64,000 bases of DNA from Pseudobutyrivibrio sp. UBA3626 (lineage in GTDB: Bacteria > Bacillota > Clostridia > Lachnospirales > Lachnospiraceae): the NCBI GenBank assembly GCA_002373675.1, contig DFLF01000009.1, forward strand, positions 62,001 through 126,000. The letters run 5' to 3'. The notes below the pieces were generated by a model. The model searched no databases and was not told where the DNA came from. It saw only the letters and a program-made list of their open reading frames with translations. Position numbers and translations under genes: made by a program. Numbering within the stretch: the first letter of the stretch is position 1; every line of letters starts with the position of its first letter. Of the stretch, positions 9,920 to 18,698 are shown piece after piece.

Positions 9920-10120
9920 TTACTCTCCTTTCTGCGAGAATAAGACACCAACACAGTATAAATACTTATCATATTCTCGCTATAAATTTATAAAAAATGG
10001 TTTTTGCAAGAATTATTTGCCCTAAATACAGATATCACTCATCGTGATAATTGAAGAAATGATTCTACTAGAACCACTCCAAAGAATCTTGACTATTCTT
10101 GCATGAAGTAAATATAAAAT

Positions 10121-10152
10121 AACGCTTATTGACTGTTATGTCAATAAGCGTT
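10121..10152 (-). terminator. Terminator at the trailer end of CRISPR array 1
   Basis: A perfect 13-bp stem, AACGCTTATTGAC and its complement, with a 6-base loop. On the minus strand it is followed by an A/T-rich run. It lies beyond the degenerate end of array 1, in the direction in which crRNA should be read. The same stem could also act on the plus strand. Confidence 0.65.
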
Positions 10153-10167
10153 TGGTGAAAATCAAAG

Positions 10168-10211
10168 CTATGACGGTCGCAAGGCATCTATCACTTTACG
10201 ACACTTTTCGG
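10168..10211 (-). other. Conserved trailer sequence of CRISPR array 1
   Basis: This stretch next to the degenerate last repeat is similar to the sequence at 25988-26032 beside array 2 (shared pieces include AAGCATCT/AAGGCATCT, ACGAC and TTTTCG). It shares the exact 12-mer CACTTTACGACA with the sequence beside the orphan repeat at 14715. It marks a common origin of the three repeat loci. Confidence 0.6.
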
Positions 10212-11625
10212 CGTACAATACCCTTTCGGGTTAGATTCCCATTTCTACTTGTGTACGGAAGATATAAAGTAAAATTTGAGAGTAGTTTCAATACCCTTTC
10301 AGGTCAAATCCCTATTTCTACTAATTATAGAAGTTTTAGGAACGAAAAGTAATAAGTTTCAATACCCTTTCGGGTTAGATTCCTATTTCTACAGTATTTA
10401 TGTAGCGAAAGACAATATCTATTTTCATGTTTCAATACCCTTTCGGGTTAGATTCCTATTTCTACGAATCAGAAGGAATCAAAGTAAGTGAAGAAGGTCT
10501 GTTTCAATACCCTTTCGGGTTAGATTCCTATTTCTACGGAAAAGAAACTTTTAACAACAGAAGAAATTGCTATGTTTCAATACCCTTTCGGGTTAGATTC
10601 CTATTTCTACATTATGTTGTAAGATACAATTCAAATAAGAATGATGTTTCAATACCCTTTCGGGTTAGATTTCTATTTCTACCAGGAGTATGCTAAATAT
10701 TGTTTTGCAAAGGGATGGTTTCAATACCCTTTCGGGTTAAATCCCTATTTCTACCAGTCTTGAGAAAAAAGATTGGGTTGAAACAAGAGGGTTTCAATAC
10801 CCTTTCGGGTTAGATTCCTATTTCTACAAATCACATGGAAATCGTAGTGGAAATTAAGAATGTTTCAATACCCTTTCGGGTTAGATTCCTATTTCTACTT
10901 AGAGCATATTAGAGGACAACTTATTGAAGGTGCTGTGTTTCAATACCCTTTCGGGTTAGATTCCTATTTCTACAAGGTATATAACAATACCTTTTCAACT
11001 GGCACAATGTTTCAATACCCTTTCGGGTTAGATTCCTATTTCTACGGTTGAGGTGATGTGAAGTATTATATAGTGATGGTAAGTTTCAATACCCTTTCGG
11101 GTTAGATTCCTATTTCTACTATAGAACTAAAGATAGACAATAATGGATATACCAGTTTCAATACCCTTTCGGGTTAGATTCCTATTTCTACGCTATTAAA
11201 ACAAATAGAAAGGCAATCCTAGTAGAGTTTCAATACCCTTTCGGGTTAGATTCCTATTTCTACAGAAGGAAGCTGAAGCCAAGGCAAAAAAAGAGGCTGA
11301 GTTTCAATACCCTTTCGGGTTAGATTCCTATTTCTACAGTATTTATGTAGCGAAAGACAATATCTATTTTCATGTTTCAATACCCTTTCGGGTTAGATTC
11401 CTATTTCTACAGAAGCGAAGCAGCAAAACCAATAGTAATTTTATGTTTCAATACCCTTTCGGGTTAGATTCCTATTTCTACCAGTATGATTTCATCACTG
11501 TGACTTCAATACTGAAGTTTCAATACCCTTTCGGGTTAGATTCCTATTTCTACACAAGAATTTAAAATAGATATACCAGATAGTATTTGTTTCAATACCC
11601 TTTCGGGTTAGATTCCTATTTCTAC
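10212..11625 (-). CRISPR. CRISPR array 1, 20 repeats of 37 bp, 19 spacers of 34-38 bp
   Basis: The repeat starts GTTTCAATACCC on the plus strand, has a CCC-TTTC-GGG hairpin core and ends CCTATTTCTAC. Read on the minus strand it ends in ATTGAAAC, the usual 5' handle of type I/III crRNA, so transcription should run right to left. Consistent with this, the leftmost repeats are degenerate (10212-10248 begins CGTACAAT; 10285-10321 has AGGTCAAATCCC) and the right end abuts a leader shared with array 2. Repeats at 10646 (TTTCTA for TTCCTA order) and 10718 (TTAAATCCC) are variants. Spacer 3 (10393-10428) and spacer 16 (11338-11373) are identical. No other spacer match within the window was noticed. 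Confidence 0.97.
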
Positions 11626-11767
11626 CCCTGCCTTTTTAAGACTAGTATTTATGCGGTGTTCAAAGGCCATTTCCGGAAACCTTCCGACCTTTTAACACAC
11701 ACTTGGTAATTTCTTACGAAGTTCACAGTTTAGACACATTTAAGGAATCTATATGGATGTCATCTGA
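11626..11767 (-). promoter_or_regulatory. Leader of CRISPR array 1
   Basis: About 142 bases directly right of the last perfect repeat align along their whole length with 26503-26647 beside array 2. Both begin CCCTGCCTTTTT and share AGTATTTATGCGGT, CGGAAACCTTC, TTACGAAGTTCACA and GATGTCAT. A shared leader holds the promoter and spacer-integration signals. Exact -35/-10 elements could not be assigned. Confidence 0.8.
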
Positions 11768-11814
11768 CTTTCTAATTATACCATAACGACAAATAAATTA
11801 CTAATATCAAATAA

Positions 11815-11842
11815 CAAATGGATGGACAAATCCACCCATTTG
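11815..11842 (-). terminator. Likely terminator of the cas operon
   Basis: Imperfect hairpin CAAATGG-A-TGG...TCCA-C-CCATTTG located 29 bases past the stop of the last operon gene, followed on the minus strand by TTATTTG. Confidence 0.55.
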
Positions 11843-11871
11843 CTATTATTAATCATATAAGCATTATCAGA

Positions 11872-12759
11872 TTATATTTCAATATGCCACGTATACTTTT
11901 CTTGCTCCTTTCGTCGAACTAATAAACCCATTTCTACTTCGATGCAATCAACATTTTGTGTGTCAAATAAATCAGATAATTCCTTCTCAACACGAGCTAT
12001 AGACCTGTCCACACCTCTTTTCTGCTTTTTAAGTTCAACTAGTCTGTTTGCACAGTCCTGTACCTTGTTGTGAACATCAAGTTCCTCATATACCTTCTCT
12101 TCTTTTGCCTTAGATAATGTCCTACTAATTGGAATCGTAATATCATGATTCTTCTCTCCATTATCTCTCAATGCATGAAGCACAGGAGATGGATAACAAT
12201 TCTTAGTACGTCTGAATCTACAGCTACATCCATATTCTGCAGTAACCTGCTTATATTGATCTCTAAGCTTAATACAACTAACAGGTTTACCCGGCATCTT
12301 CTCAATAAACTTCTGAGTTACATGATGCTGATAATTAATTGTAAATGACATAACTGTATGGACAAACTCTTTTCCATCCTCACCAAGATGACCAAACACA
12401 TGAAGTATAGACAGTCTTTCAAAATGTCCTAGATAACCAGTAGTTATGGCTTTATTTACCAGGTATTTCATTAAAGAACATTTGTCAAGAACCACTTTAA
12501 CAGAATTAGGTATACCGCTTATCTTGCTATAATCAATCTGTATTTCTTCTTGATTCCTTATATGCGTCTGTACATTTGCCTCTGATATATTAGAGCCTAT
12601 AACCTTCTTAATATTAGCCATACTATACCTAGTAAATGAACCTAGCGTATCATTAATGTCCTCCACAGGTGTAAAATCATCATTACAGAAGTAGCTTCGT
12701 TTTCCTGATGCACGGATGCAACTAATTCTATTTATAGTATTATCAAACTCTTTCTGCAA
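11872..12759 (-). CDS. Primase large-subunit (PriL) C-terminal-domain-like Fe-S protein in the cas operon
   Basis: The 295-residue protein carries a segment (about 90-200) resembling the PriL C-terminal iron-sulfur domain: DKCSLMKYL with C94, then GYLGHFERLSILHVFGHLG, then VSCIKLRDQY with C162, then YGCSC with C178/C180, then KNCYPSP with C188. Four of these cysteines could hold a 4Fe-4S cluster. No archaeo-eukaryotic primase catalytic domain is visible, and residues 200-295 are charged and helical. CRISPR-associated primase-polymerases of type III loci carry a similar C-terminal domain, but fused to a catalytic part. The start is a TTG inside the preceding csx1-type gene (17-base overlap) with a weak ribosome site, suggesting translational coupling. 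Assignment rests on motif pattern only; function is unknown. Confidence 0.6.
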   Translation of the reverse strand: MQKEFDNTINRISCIRASGKRSYFCNDDFTPVEDINDTLGSFTRYSMANIKKVIGSNISEANVQTHIRNQEEIQIDYSKISGIPNSVKVVLDKCSLMKYLVNKAITTGYLGHFERLSILHVFGHLGEDGKEFVHTVMSFTINYQHHVTQKFIEKMPGKPVSCIKLRDQYKQVTAEYGCSCRFRRTKNCYPSPVLHALRDNGEKNHDITIPISRTLSKAKEEKVYEELDVHNKVQDCANRLVELKKQKRGVDRSIARVEKELSDLFDTQNVDCIEVEMGLLVRRKEQEKYTWHIEI

Positions 12760-14650
12760 TAATCTTATCCACTAATTTATTTGATTCTTCCCTTTTTTCA
12801 TCATCCATTTCATATTCTATAGAAATATTCCAGATAATTGATGACTCAACAGGCTTTTCTTCTATATTACCTTCTTTATTTACGTTATATTTGCAAAAAC
12901 CCATATTACCTTCTATAAATAAACGTAAAAGCGCAATAGAATTATCAATTACTTCTCCGGGTATTCTATCGCTGAAACTAATTTTTTGAATGTTACAACC
13001 TAATTCTTGTATGTTTTCTTTTATAAAAAAAGCTATAGCACGACATATTCTTTTAATCTGATTCTTCTTAGTTACATGTTTACTTCTATCCTCAAGATTG
13101 TAATTGATACCATGAATTACTAAAACATCATCAAATTTATTCCTATTTTTTTCTTTGTACTTGATAAACCATTCACATTCAAAAGCATTATTTTTTAATT
13201 TCTCAGAAATTAAAATTACAACTTTATCATCTTGATTAACGCCTACTCCCTTTTGCTGAGCAAAAGCATCTTCTTTAAGCTTCATTATGTCATTTATACA
13301 CTTAATATAATTCTTGATAGTATCCTGCCAATCATTATAATGAATCGAAGCATCTTCTTCTGAATCCGAAACATCACTGGACAAATTATGAGCGTATGCA
13401 TTTCGAATGCTTCGTGCTTTTCTCTCAATCTCGTCATATTTTATCAGTATAGGTTCATCGGACTGTTTTATTACATTTAGAAAGACTTGTTCTGCTCTTT
13501 TTCTGTTATCATCCCTTTCATATTTTGCTTGATTAGGCTCGTATTTTCTAACAAGAAAGCTTCGTAATGATTCTTTAGCAATCGTTGCAGAAAGCCCTAC
13601 CTGTCCAATACTAAGACACCACTTTGCTAAATGTAATTGGAAAGAAGCAATGCTTTCTCCTTCTAGATCGCCAAACTCCTTTTTCAACAATTCTTTAATT
13701 GTATTCTTTGCATCAAATTGAGCATCTTTAACAGCTGGCAATCCTACATCATTCATTAAAACTCTTAGCGCATTCTGGATTTCATTTCTTCTACTATATT
13801 TAATAGCCTTATCAAACTGCTCTAGCTGGGCAATAAACCCGCTGTCATCTTCAATTTTGTTAACAAGAGTATCAGCGCATCCAGTATTTATAAATTCACT
13901 CATTCCTTTAGTCATTTCGAAAATGTTAATTATATCTGCAAGATCGACTATTTGAGCAATATTTTCATTTTCACTTTTGACATCTAAATTACCATAATAT
14001 ACATGCTTCAAGGTAATTCGACTATCAGAGAGAAGGCTATAATAATTAAGCGCCGCAAGATTATAATATGGTATTGATCTAAATGAATGCGTAATATCAA
14101 AAGAAACCTCTATATCACATCCCTGCATTTCATCTAACTCAATTACTTCAGCCATCGCACTTAGGATTTGAGAGTAGTTGTATTTTATCTCATCATCATT
14201 CAAGCCGTATTTAGTAATACAAGTTCTAATAATAGGATTGCCTTCAATAACAATATTATTAGAAAAAATACTATCAAGATATTCCTTGTAACTAATTATT
14301 TCTTCGTCTGAATCCTTGATACTAGCCTTGTCTACTTTACTAATAATATCATTCCAAACTTCTTCCCATCCTTCTATATCCTTATTATGATACATGTGAA
14401 AAAAAGCATCCCATGCAGATTTTCCAGTGCCAATAATAAGTACTGCGTCAGGGTGCTCTTTATTAATTAACGCCTCAGCAACAAAAGGTGATACAATTGT
14501 ATTTTCATCATTTTCAAATCTATATTGTACTGTTTGATAAGGTTCAACAGGCATTCCTTTTTCTTTGACATCACTATTTCTTCTTCCAACACCAAGACTT
14601 AACACTAGAACTTTTTTGCATTCTTCTCCATTACTATCCATCAGTTTCAT
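12743..14650 (-). CDS. csx1: Csx1-type CARF-HEPN effector with an extra C-terminal domain
   Basis: Predicted ribonuclease activated by cyclic oligoadenylate from Cas10. The N-terminal CARF part has LVLSLGVG near residue 15 and the DxTH-like motif DITHSFRS at 185-192. A HEPN catalytic motif R-x4-H follows as RNAYAH at 416-421. Residues about 475-635 add a further domain (begins DDKVVILISEKL) that ordinary Csx1 proteins of 400-480 residues lack and that I do not recognise. The ATG at 14650 is only one base from an AAGGAG; the ATG three codons later (14641) is better spaced and could be the true start. An orphan CRISPR repeat lies between this gene and the upstream csx1-type gene. Confidence 0.85.
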   Translation of the reverse strand: MKLMDSNGEECKKVLVLSLGVGRRNSDVKEKGMPVEPYQTVQYRFENDENTIVSPFVAEALINKEHPDAVLIIGTGKSAWDAFFHMYHNKDIEGWEEVWNDIISKVDKASIKDSDEEIISYKEYLDSIFSNNIVIEGNPIIRTCITKYGLNDDEIKYNYSQILSAMAEVIELDEMQGCDIEVSFDITHSFRSIPYYNLAALNYYSLLSDSRITLKHVYYGNLDVKSENENIAQIVDLADIINIFEMTKGMSEFINTGCADTLVNKIEDDSGFIAQLEQFDKAIKYSRRNEIQNALRVLMNDVGLPAVKDAQFDAKNTIKELLKKEFGDLEGESIASFQLHLAKWCLSIGQVGLSATIAKESLRSFLVRKYEPNQAKYERDDNRKRAEQVFLNVIKQSDEPILIKYDEIERKARSIRNAYAHNLSSDVSDSEEDASIHYNDWQDTIKNYIKCINDIMKLKEDAFAQQKGVGVNQDDKVVILISEKLKNNAFECEWFIKYKEKNRNKFDDVLVIHGINYNLEDRSKHVTKKNQIKRICRAIAFFIKENIQELGCNIQKISFSDRIPGEVIDNSIALLRLFIEGNMGFCKYNVNKEGNIEEKPVESSIIWNISIEYEMDDEKREESNKLVDKIIAERV

Positions 14651-14714
14651 TCTCCTTTATAGTCTCTGTTAGCAAATAGTCGTAATGCTTTCGTCACTTA
14701 GTAACACTTTACGA

Positions 14715-14751
14715 CATGCAATACCCTCTTTGGTTAGATTCCCATTTCTAT
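14715..14751 (-). repeat. Orphan degenerate CRISPR repeat between two effector genes
   Basis: A single 37-bp copy related to the array 1 repeat (GCAATACCC, TTGGTTAGATTCCC and ATTTCTA conserved; GGG core changed). Its left flank includes CACTTTACGACA, an exact match to the trailer of array 1. It therefore looks like the trailer end of a lost third array, left in the 107-base gap between the two csx1-type genes. There are no further repeats beside it. Confidence 0.75.
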
Positions 14752-14757
14752 CATCTC

Positions 14758-16203
14758 CTACATGTTTTCTCTAAATGCGTCGTATGATTCAATGAGATTA
14801 TCTTCGAGTTTTGTATATTGTAACGGCTTTTCTCTCATACCAAAATGATTAATATCATTTCTACATTCTTTGATTTTGTCAAAAACACCTGCTAATTCTT
14901 CAGAAATCCCTTCAACTATACAAACAAAATGCTCCATATCTTTTTTTTCCATTTTCTTCGTCGTTACATATTCATTATAAATGTACTCTTTTTTTCCCAA
15001 GCCTGTTTTTTCATTATGGTCTTTATAATAGTTTTTTGCAATATTAATAGACTGATTAACAATTACTTCTCTGTCGTGATAACACATATCATCTAGATTA
15101 TGCTTATCACATAAATAGGTTATCATTGTTTCTTCTAAAGCAGTATAACCTTGTTGTATCATTCCATTATCTATACACCATTTCACCACAGATAAGCCAA
15201 CTTCATAATTCTTTTCTTTATCAAGCATCTCAAAACTATTAGAAACTGTCTCTAATAATTTATATAGAGGCTCTACTTCATCAATATATTTAGTATCGCC
15301 ATCTTTTATCGCGTCAGCAAACTCTTTATATGCAGACTTTATAGATGATTGACTTTTCTTATTTCCTTTTGATGAAAGTCTATTTCCATCAGCTCCTCTT
15401 GAAGTGCGCAATGTGTTTGATAATACATCAGCCTTTCCAACAATTTTTTTCAAAGACGACCAATTTCTTTTTTCCTGACCAGATACGTTATTATACTTTA
15501 AATCAAACATTTCTTTGATTTGATCAGCATTGCCGTACCTAATAAATCCATCAGCCGCATTAGACCATGCAAGAATATCATTAAAAGTCGTAAGATCAAT
15601 AACTTGCGTAATCTTTACATCTGCACCATTTATCTCTACAATTTCATTTGCTTCAAATGCTCCATAGCAAATCGACTTCACCTTACGTCCTTTTATTACT
15701 TTTGCATAATTAACCACGGCGAGAGCCAATAATGGAATAGATCTAAAGGCATGTGTTATATCAAAAACAATCTCATCGCCTTTATTTACAGCTTCAAATA
15801 TCTTGCCAAACTGCTCCCATATTTCGCTTTCATTACCTCCATCAGGAATCTGTTCTACATTTACTTTATTTCTTAATTCTTCATCTAGCTTTCTTATTTC
15901 TTTTAAAAGACCAGGTTTCTCACCACCTATATTGACATCATTTTTCTTTTTTGAAGTCCACCTTTCAGATGCTTTCTTGTCACGCTCCAAGTATTCCCGG
16001 TCATTGAGATTCATTTCCTTTGACTTTTGGGTTACAAAAACTGTTATTTTCCCATCTTCTTTTAATTCCTCTTTATAATGCTCAATAACAGCCGTCTGAA
16101 CAAATTGTCTCTCTTGCTTCTTCGATAAATCCTCATCTCCAAATCTGTAACATACCGGTTCATAAAGCGATGTTCCTAAAACAGCCATAAAATGTAGCGA
16201 CAT
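14758..16203 (-). CDS. csx1: Csx1-type (TM1812-like) CARF-HEPN ribonuclease
   Basis: Second predicted cyclic-oligoadenylate-activated RNase of the locus. Start chosen at the ATG at 16203 (MSLHFMAVLG), which has AAGGAGG six bases ahead; the in-frame ATG at 16218 overlaps that site. In the 481-residue product the CARF domain has MAVLGTSLYEP at the N-terminus and the DITHAFRS motif at about 148-155. The HEPN motif R-x4-H is seen as RNDINH at 448-453. It belongs to the TM1812/Csx2-like branch by its DITHAFRSIPLLALAVVNYA segment. It differs clearly from the downstream 635-residue paralogue, so the locus encodes two distinct effectors. Confidence 0.87.
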   Translation of the reverse strand: MSLHFMAVLGTSLYEPVCYRFGDEDLSKKQERQFVQTAVIEHYKEELKEDGKITVFVTQKSKEMNLNDREYLERDKKASERWTSKKKNDVNIGGEKPGLLKEIRKLDEELRNKVNVEQIPDGGNESEIWEQFGKIFEAVNKGDEIVFDITHAFRSIPLLALAVVNYAKVIKGRKVKSICYGAFEANEIVEINGADVKITQVIDLTTFNDILAWSNAADGFIRYGNADQIKEMFDLKYNNVSGQEKRNWSSLKKIVGKADVLSNTLRTSRGADGNRLSSKGNKKSQSSIKSAYKEFADAIKDGDTKYIDEVEPLYKLLETVSNSFEMLDKEKNYEVGLSVVKWCIDNGMIQQGYTALEETMITYLCDKHNLDDMCYHDREVIVNQSINIAKNYYKDHNEKTGLGKKEYIYNEYVTTKKMEKKDMEHFVCIVEGISEELAGVFDKIKECRNDINHFGMREKPLQYTKLEDNLIESYDAFRENM

Positions 16204-16263
16204 TATTACCTCCTTCATTTCATCCTATTCAATAATTGAATTATAAACTATCATACAGAAAAT

Positions 16264-18315
16264 CTATTTTAGAATATCCTTTATATTAGCAAATGGTGTG
16301 TATCCTGTTGATTCTTGTTTTTTATTGTAGCCTCCTCTATCGTTACTTCTCCTATTTCCTTTACTATTGCTCTTATTCATACCACTTGGAGCGCTAGGAT
16401 TATTGTTGTGATGTGACTTCCTAGTTCCACTATCATTAGGATATACAACTTCACTTAGCAACGGAAGCGGAATTAGTTCATTTATTCTCATTCTGTAACC
16501 TGAGTCCTTTTTTCCTAATTCCATATATCTTGTCAGTTCATTATTAGGTATTTTCGTAGAATCAGTCATTAACATTAGTGCTTGCACCGACTCTAGTTCG
16601 TCTATTTCAATATTATACTTGTTTTTAACTTCCGCTTTATAAGCTAATATATAGTTATCTTTATCACAGTTTTCATCAAACGGATCCAAGTCAAACTTTT
16701 CAGTATTATACGCCTTTTTCAAATCATAACAGTTAACGACTACATCTTCTACCTTGCATCTTCCAAATCCATATGCTTTTGCTTTCCCGATATTAACTTC
16801 TGATTCTTCTTCAAGTCTAAGACTCCAGATTAAAAGCCCTAATTCAGCCTCTGTCATATTCTGAAATCGAATCTTTCCTTCAAACTTCGTATCCTTAGGA
16901 AGTGCATTAATTAATGACTTTACATTGTCATTATCGTTAGATTTTGATTCAACAACATCTCTATGTAACCAAAACTTTTTAGCACCTCTCAGTTCAAAGC
17001 CTTTCGAATTATATGTATTTGTAACCTTCCCCTCATTTTGAACTAAATAATCTAAATAGCTAGTAGGCTTAGGCTCACCCAATATTACTTTTTTGCTTAT
17101 AATACCATTTACGTCACCCATAACCACAGCATCAGAAAAGGATACTTTCGACTTATAACCAACCTTACCATCAATACAACCAAATATTGACTTTACATAA
17201 TCAAACTTACTACTATCAACTCGATATCCTTCTTTTATAGCATAGTCATAAAACAACCTTAATCTTGGAGTAAATCCAAAATATAGTTTCCCATCTAGTT
17301 CAATATAAAATACCGGTTTTATCTTTCCTTTTTTAGGAAGTTCAAAGAAACTTGTACACTGATACCTCTTTAAACTATTCCTTCTTGCTTCTAAATCTCT
17401 TTTGAAATCAACTAAAGACTGCTTGTATGTATAATTTATGTCCACAGCCATTTTCTCGCTTATTTCAGGAATAACATATAGAGCTTTTTTTTCATTCATA
17501 GGTCCTGTTCCCATTAAGTATCCTTTATGAGAATATTCTCCTTTTTCTCCAACAGCTGTGATTACTCTATCTTTATTTTCATATGTTATTTCTACATAGA
17601 ATGGTTTATAACTTTTATTCTTTGTCCCGTTGTAGTGTACTCTATCTCTTCTGTCAACACTCTTAACAAACTCTCTTTCAAGATTATGCTGCAAAAAATC
17701 AGGATGTTTTTTAAAAAACTTAAATCCTTTTTCCGATTTCTGTGTTTGTATATTTTTCTCGTTTAACACATAGTAATTTACCTTACCGGTCGCTTTACTT
17801 ACTTGTTCTACTTTAGTACCATATATTACATACTTATTGTTTTCATTTGCTATATAACCCGCACGTACATTTTTTAATATGCTAATACATACATCATTAT
17901 TGTTATCATCTTTACCTATTTTCACCAGACGATTACCAAGTATTTCATTATATCTATACTTCTCCGCCCCATTTGCAACATTTCTATACATCAACCCATA
18001 ATCTTCAATATCATTAGAGTAATCACCCATGCCAAGCACTAGTGCATTTGCTCTTACAAGCCCTCTCATAGTTGTTCCAGGAATAGCATATCTATTATAC
18101 TCATCTTTGTAGAATTGCTCATTTCCATCATCCACAAATATAGGCGTCTTAGCCTGCACAGTATAACTAATCTCCCCAGATATTAAATCATTTGACAGTT
18201 TTCCTCTAACTTGCATAACCTCCTCATCCACTTTAGATACCTTATTCTCAAAAGGGATAAAATTATATGGAGCCATAACTGACATTGGTCTTGATTTTGA
18301 TACTTTTTTTGCCAT
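16264..18315 (-). CDS. TIGR03986-like large type III CRISPR RAMP protein
   Basis: A 683-residue RAMP-superfamily protein. The start MAKKVSKSRPMSVMAPYNFIPF and the RAMP pattern AKTPIFVDD...IPGTTMRGLVRANALVLG (about 55-95) match the TIGR03986 family of type III loci. A second conserved half includes FGFTPRLRLFYDYA and KAKAYGFGRCKVED near 545-560, the glycine-rich RAMP loop. The last 70 residues are low-complexity (Ser/Asn/Arg/Gly-rich) and probably disordered, perhaps RNA-binding. An AAGGAGG site precedes the ATG. Family members are expected to be backbone or accessory subunits of the crRNP; the exact role is not established. Confidence 0.8.
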   Translation of the reverse strand: MAKKVSKSRPMSVMAPYNFIPFENKVSKVDEEVMQVRGKLSNDLISGEISYTVQAKTPIFVDDGNEQFYKDEYNRYAIPGTTMRGLVRANALVLGMGDYSNDIEDYGLMYRNVANGAEKYRYNEILGNRLVKIGKDDNNNDVCISILKNVRAGYIANENNKYVIYGTKVEQVSKATGKVNYYVLNEKNIQTQKSEKGFKFFKKHPDFLQHNLEREFVKSVDRRDRVHYNGTKNKSYKPFYVEITYENKDRVITAVGEKGEYSHKGYLMGTGPMNEKKALYVIPEISEKMAVDINYTYKQSLVDFKRDLEARRNSLKRYQCTSFFELPKKGKIKPVFYIELDGKLYFGFTPRLRLFYDYAIKEGYRVDSSKFDYVKSIFGCIDGKVGYKSKVSFSDAVVMGDVNGIISKKVILGEPKPTSYLDYLVQNEGKVTNTYNSKGFELRGAKKFWLHRDVVESKSNDNDNVKSLINALPKDTKFEGKIRFQNMTEAELGLLIWSLRLEEESEVNIGKAKAYGFGRCKVEDVVVNCYDLKKAYNTEKFDLDPFDENCDKDNYILAYKAEVKNKYNIEIDELESVQALMLMTDSTKIPNNELTRYMELGKKDSGYRMRINELIPLPLLSEVVYPNDSGTRKSHHNNNPSAPSGMNKSNSKGNRRSNDRGGYNKKQESTGYTPFANIKDILK

Positions 18316-18329
18316 ATATGATTCCTCCT

Positions 18330-18698
18330 TTATACAATTTCTTTCAATGCTGTATATGCAACATAGTTTTGTCCATCTTCATCGGATTCTAAATACTCTC
18401 TTACTACAATCTTTTTACCAATGTCTTTATATTTGTTTGAAAGCAAATATCCTTTTTCTACATAATCACCTTCAAAATGATTGAATTTGACAGCCTTTTT
18501 GTCACACCCATCGTAAAACAAATGAACTTGTCCCCTATCATCAAATAAATATGCTTCTTGAACCTCGTCAAAATTAATGTCACTTATCATTTCTAGCCTA
18601 TCCAATTTCACATTTCCTGGATAATACAGAAGAACAAATTCATACTTGATATTCTTCAACTCCTCTACATTGATTGATTCTATATTTATTCTACTCAT
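18330..18698 (-). CDS. Small type III-D protein, Csx19-like
   Basis: A 122-residue acidic protein overlapping the upstream RAMP gene by 8 bases, so translation is probably coupled. The middle part (EAYLFDDRGQVHLFYDG, then GYLLSNKYKDIG and the end AYTALKEIV) is compatible with Csx19, a small protein that accompanies Csx10 in type III-D loci. The assignment leans on position and size as much as on sequence. It could be another small subunit. Confidence 0.5.
   Translation of the reverse strand: MSRINIESINVEELKNIKYEFVLLYYPGNVKLDRLEMISDINFDEVQEAYLFDDRGQVHLFYDGCDKKAVKFNHFEGDYVEKGYLLSNKYKDIGKKIVVREYLESDEDGQNYVAYTALKEIV

Noticed and set aside
10152..11051. Plus-strand ORFs through the array encoding repeated QYPFGLDSYFY peptides
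   Set aside because: They are translations of CRISPR repeats with variable spacers; no start signals and the frame changes with spacer length.
11264..11300. Spacer 15 resembles the Lys/Glu/Ala tail of yajC (AAAAAGAGGCT shared)
   Set aside because: Only about 11-12 bases match in a low-complexity coding stretch; not a protospacer.
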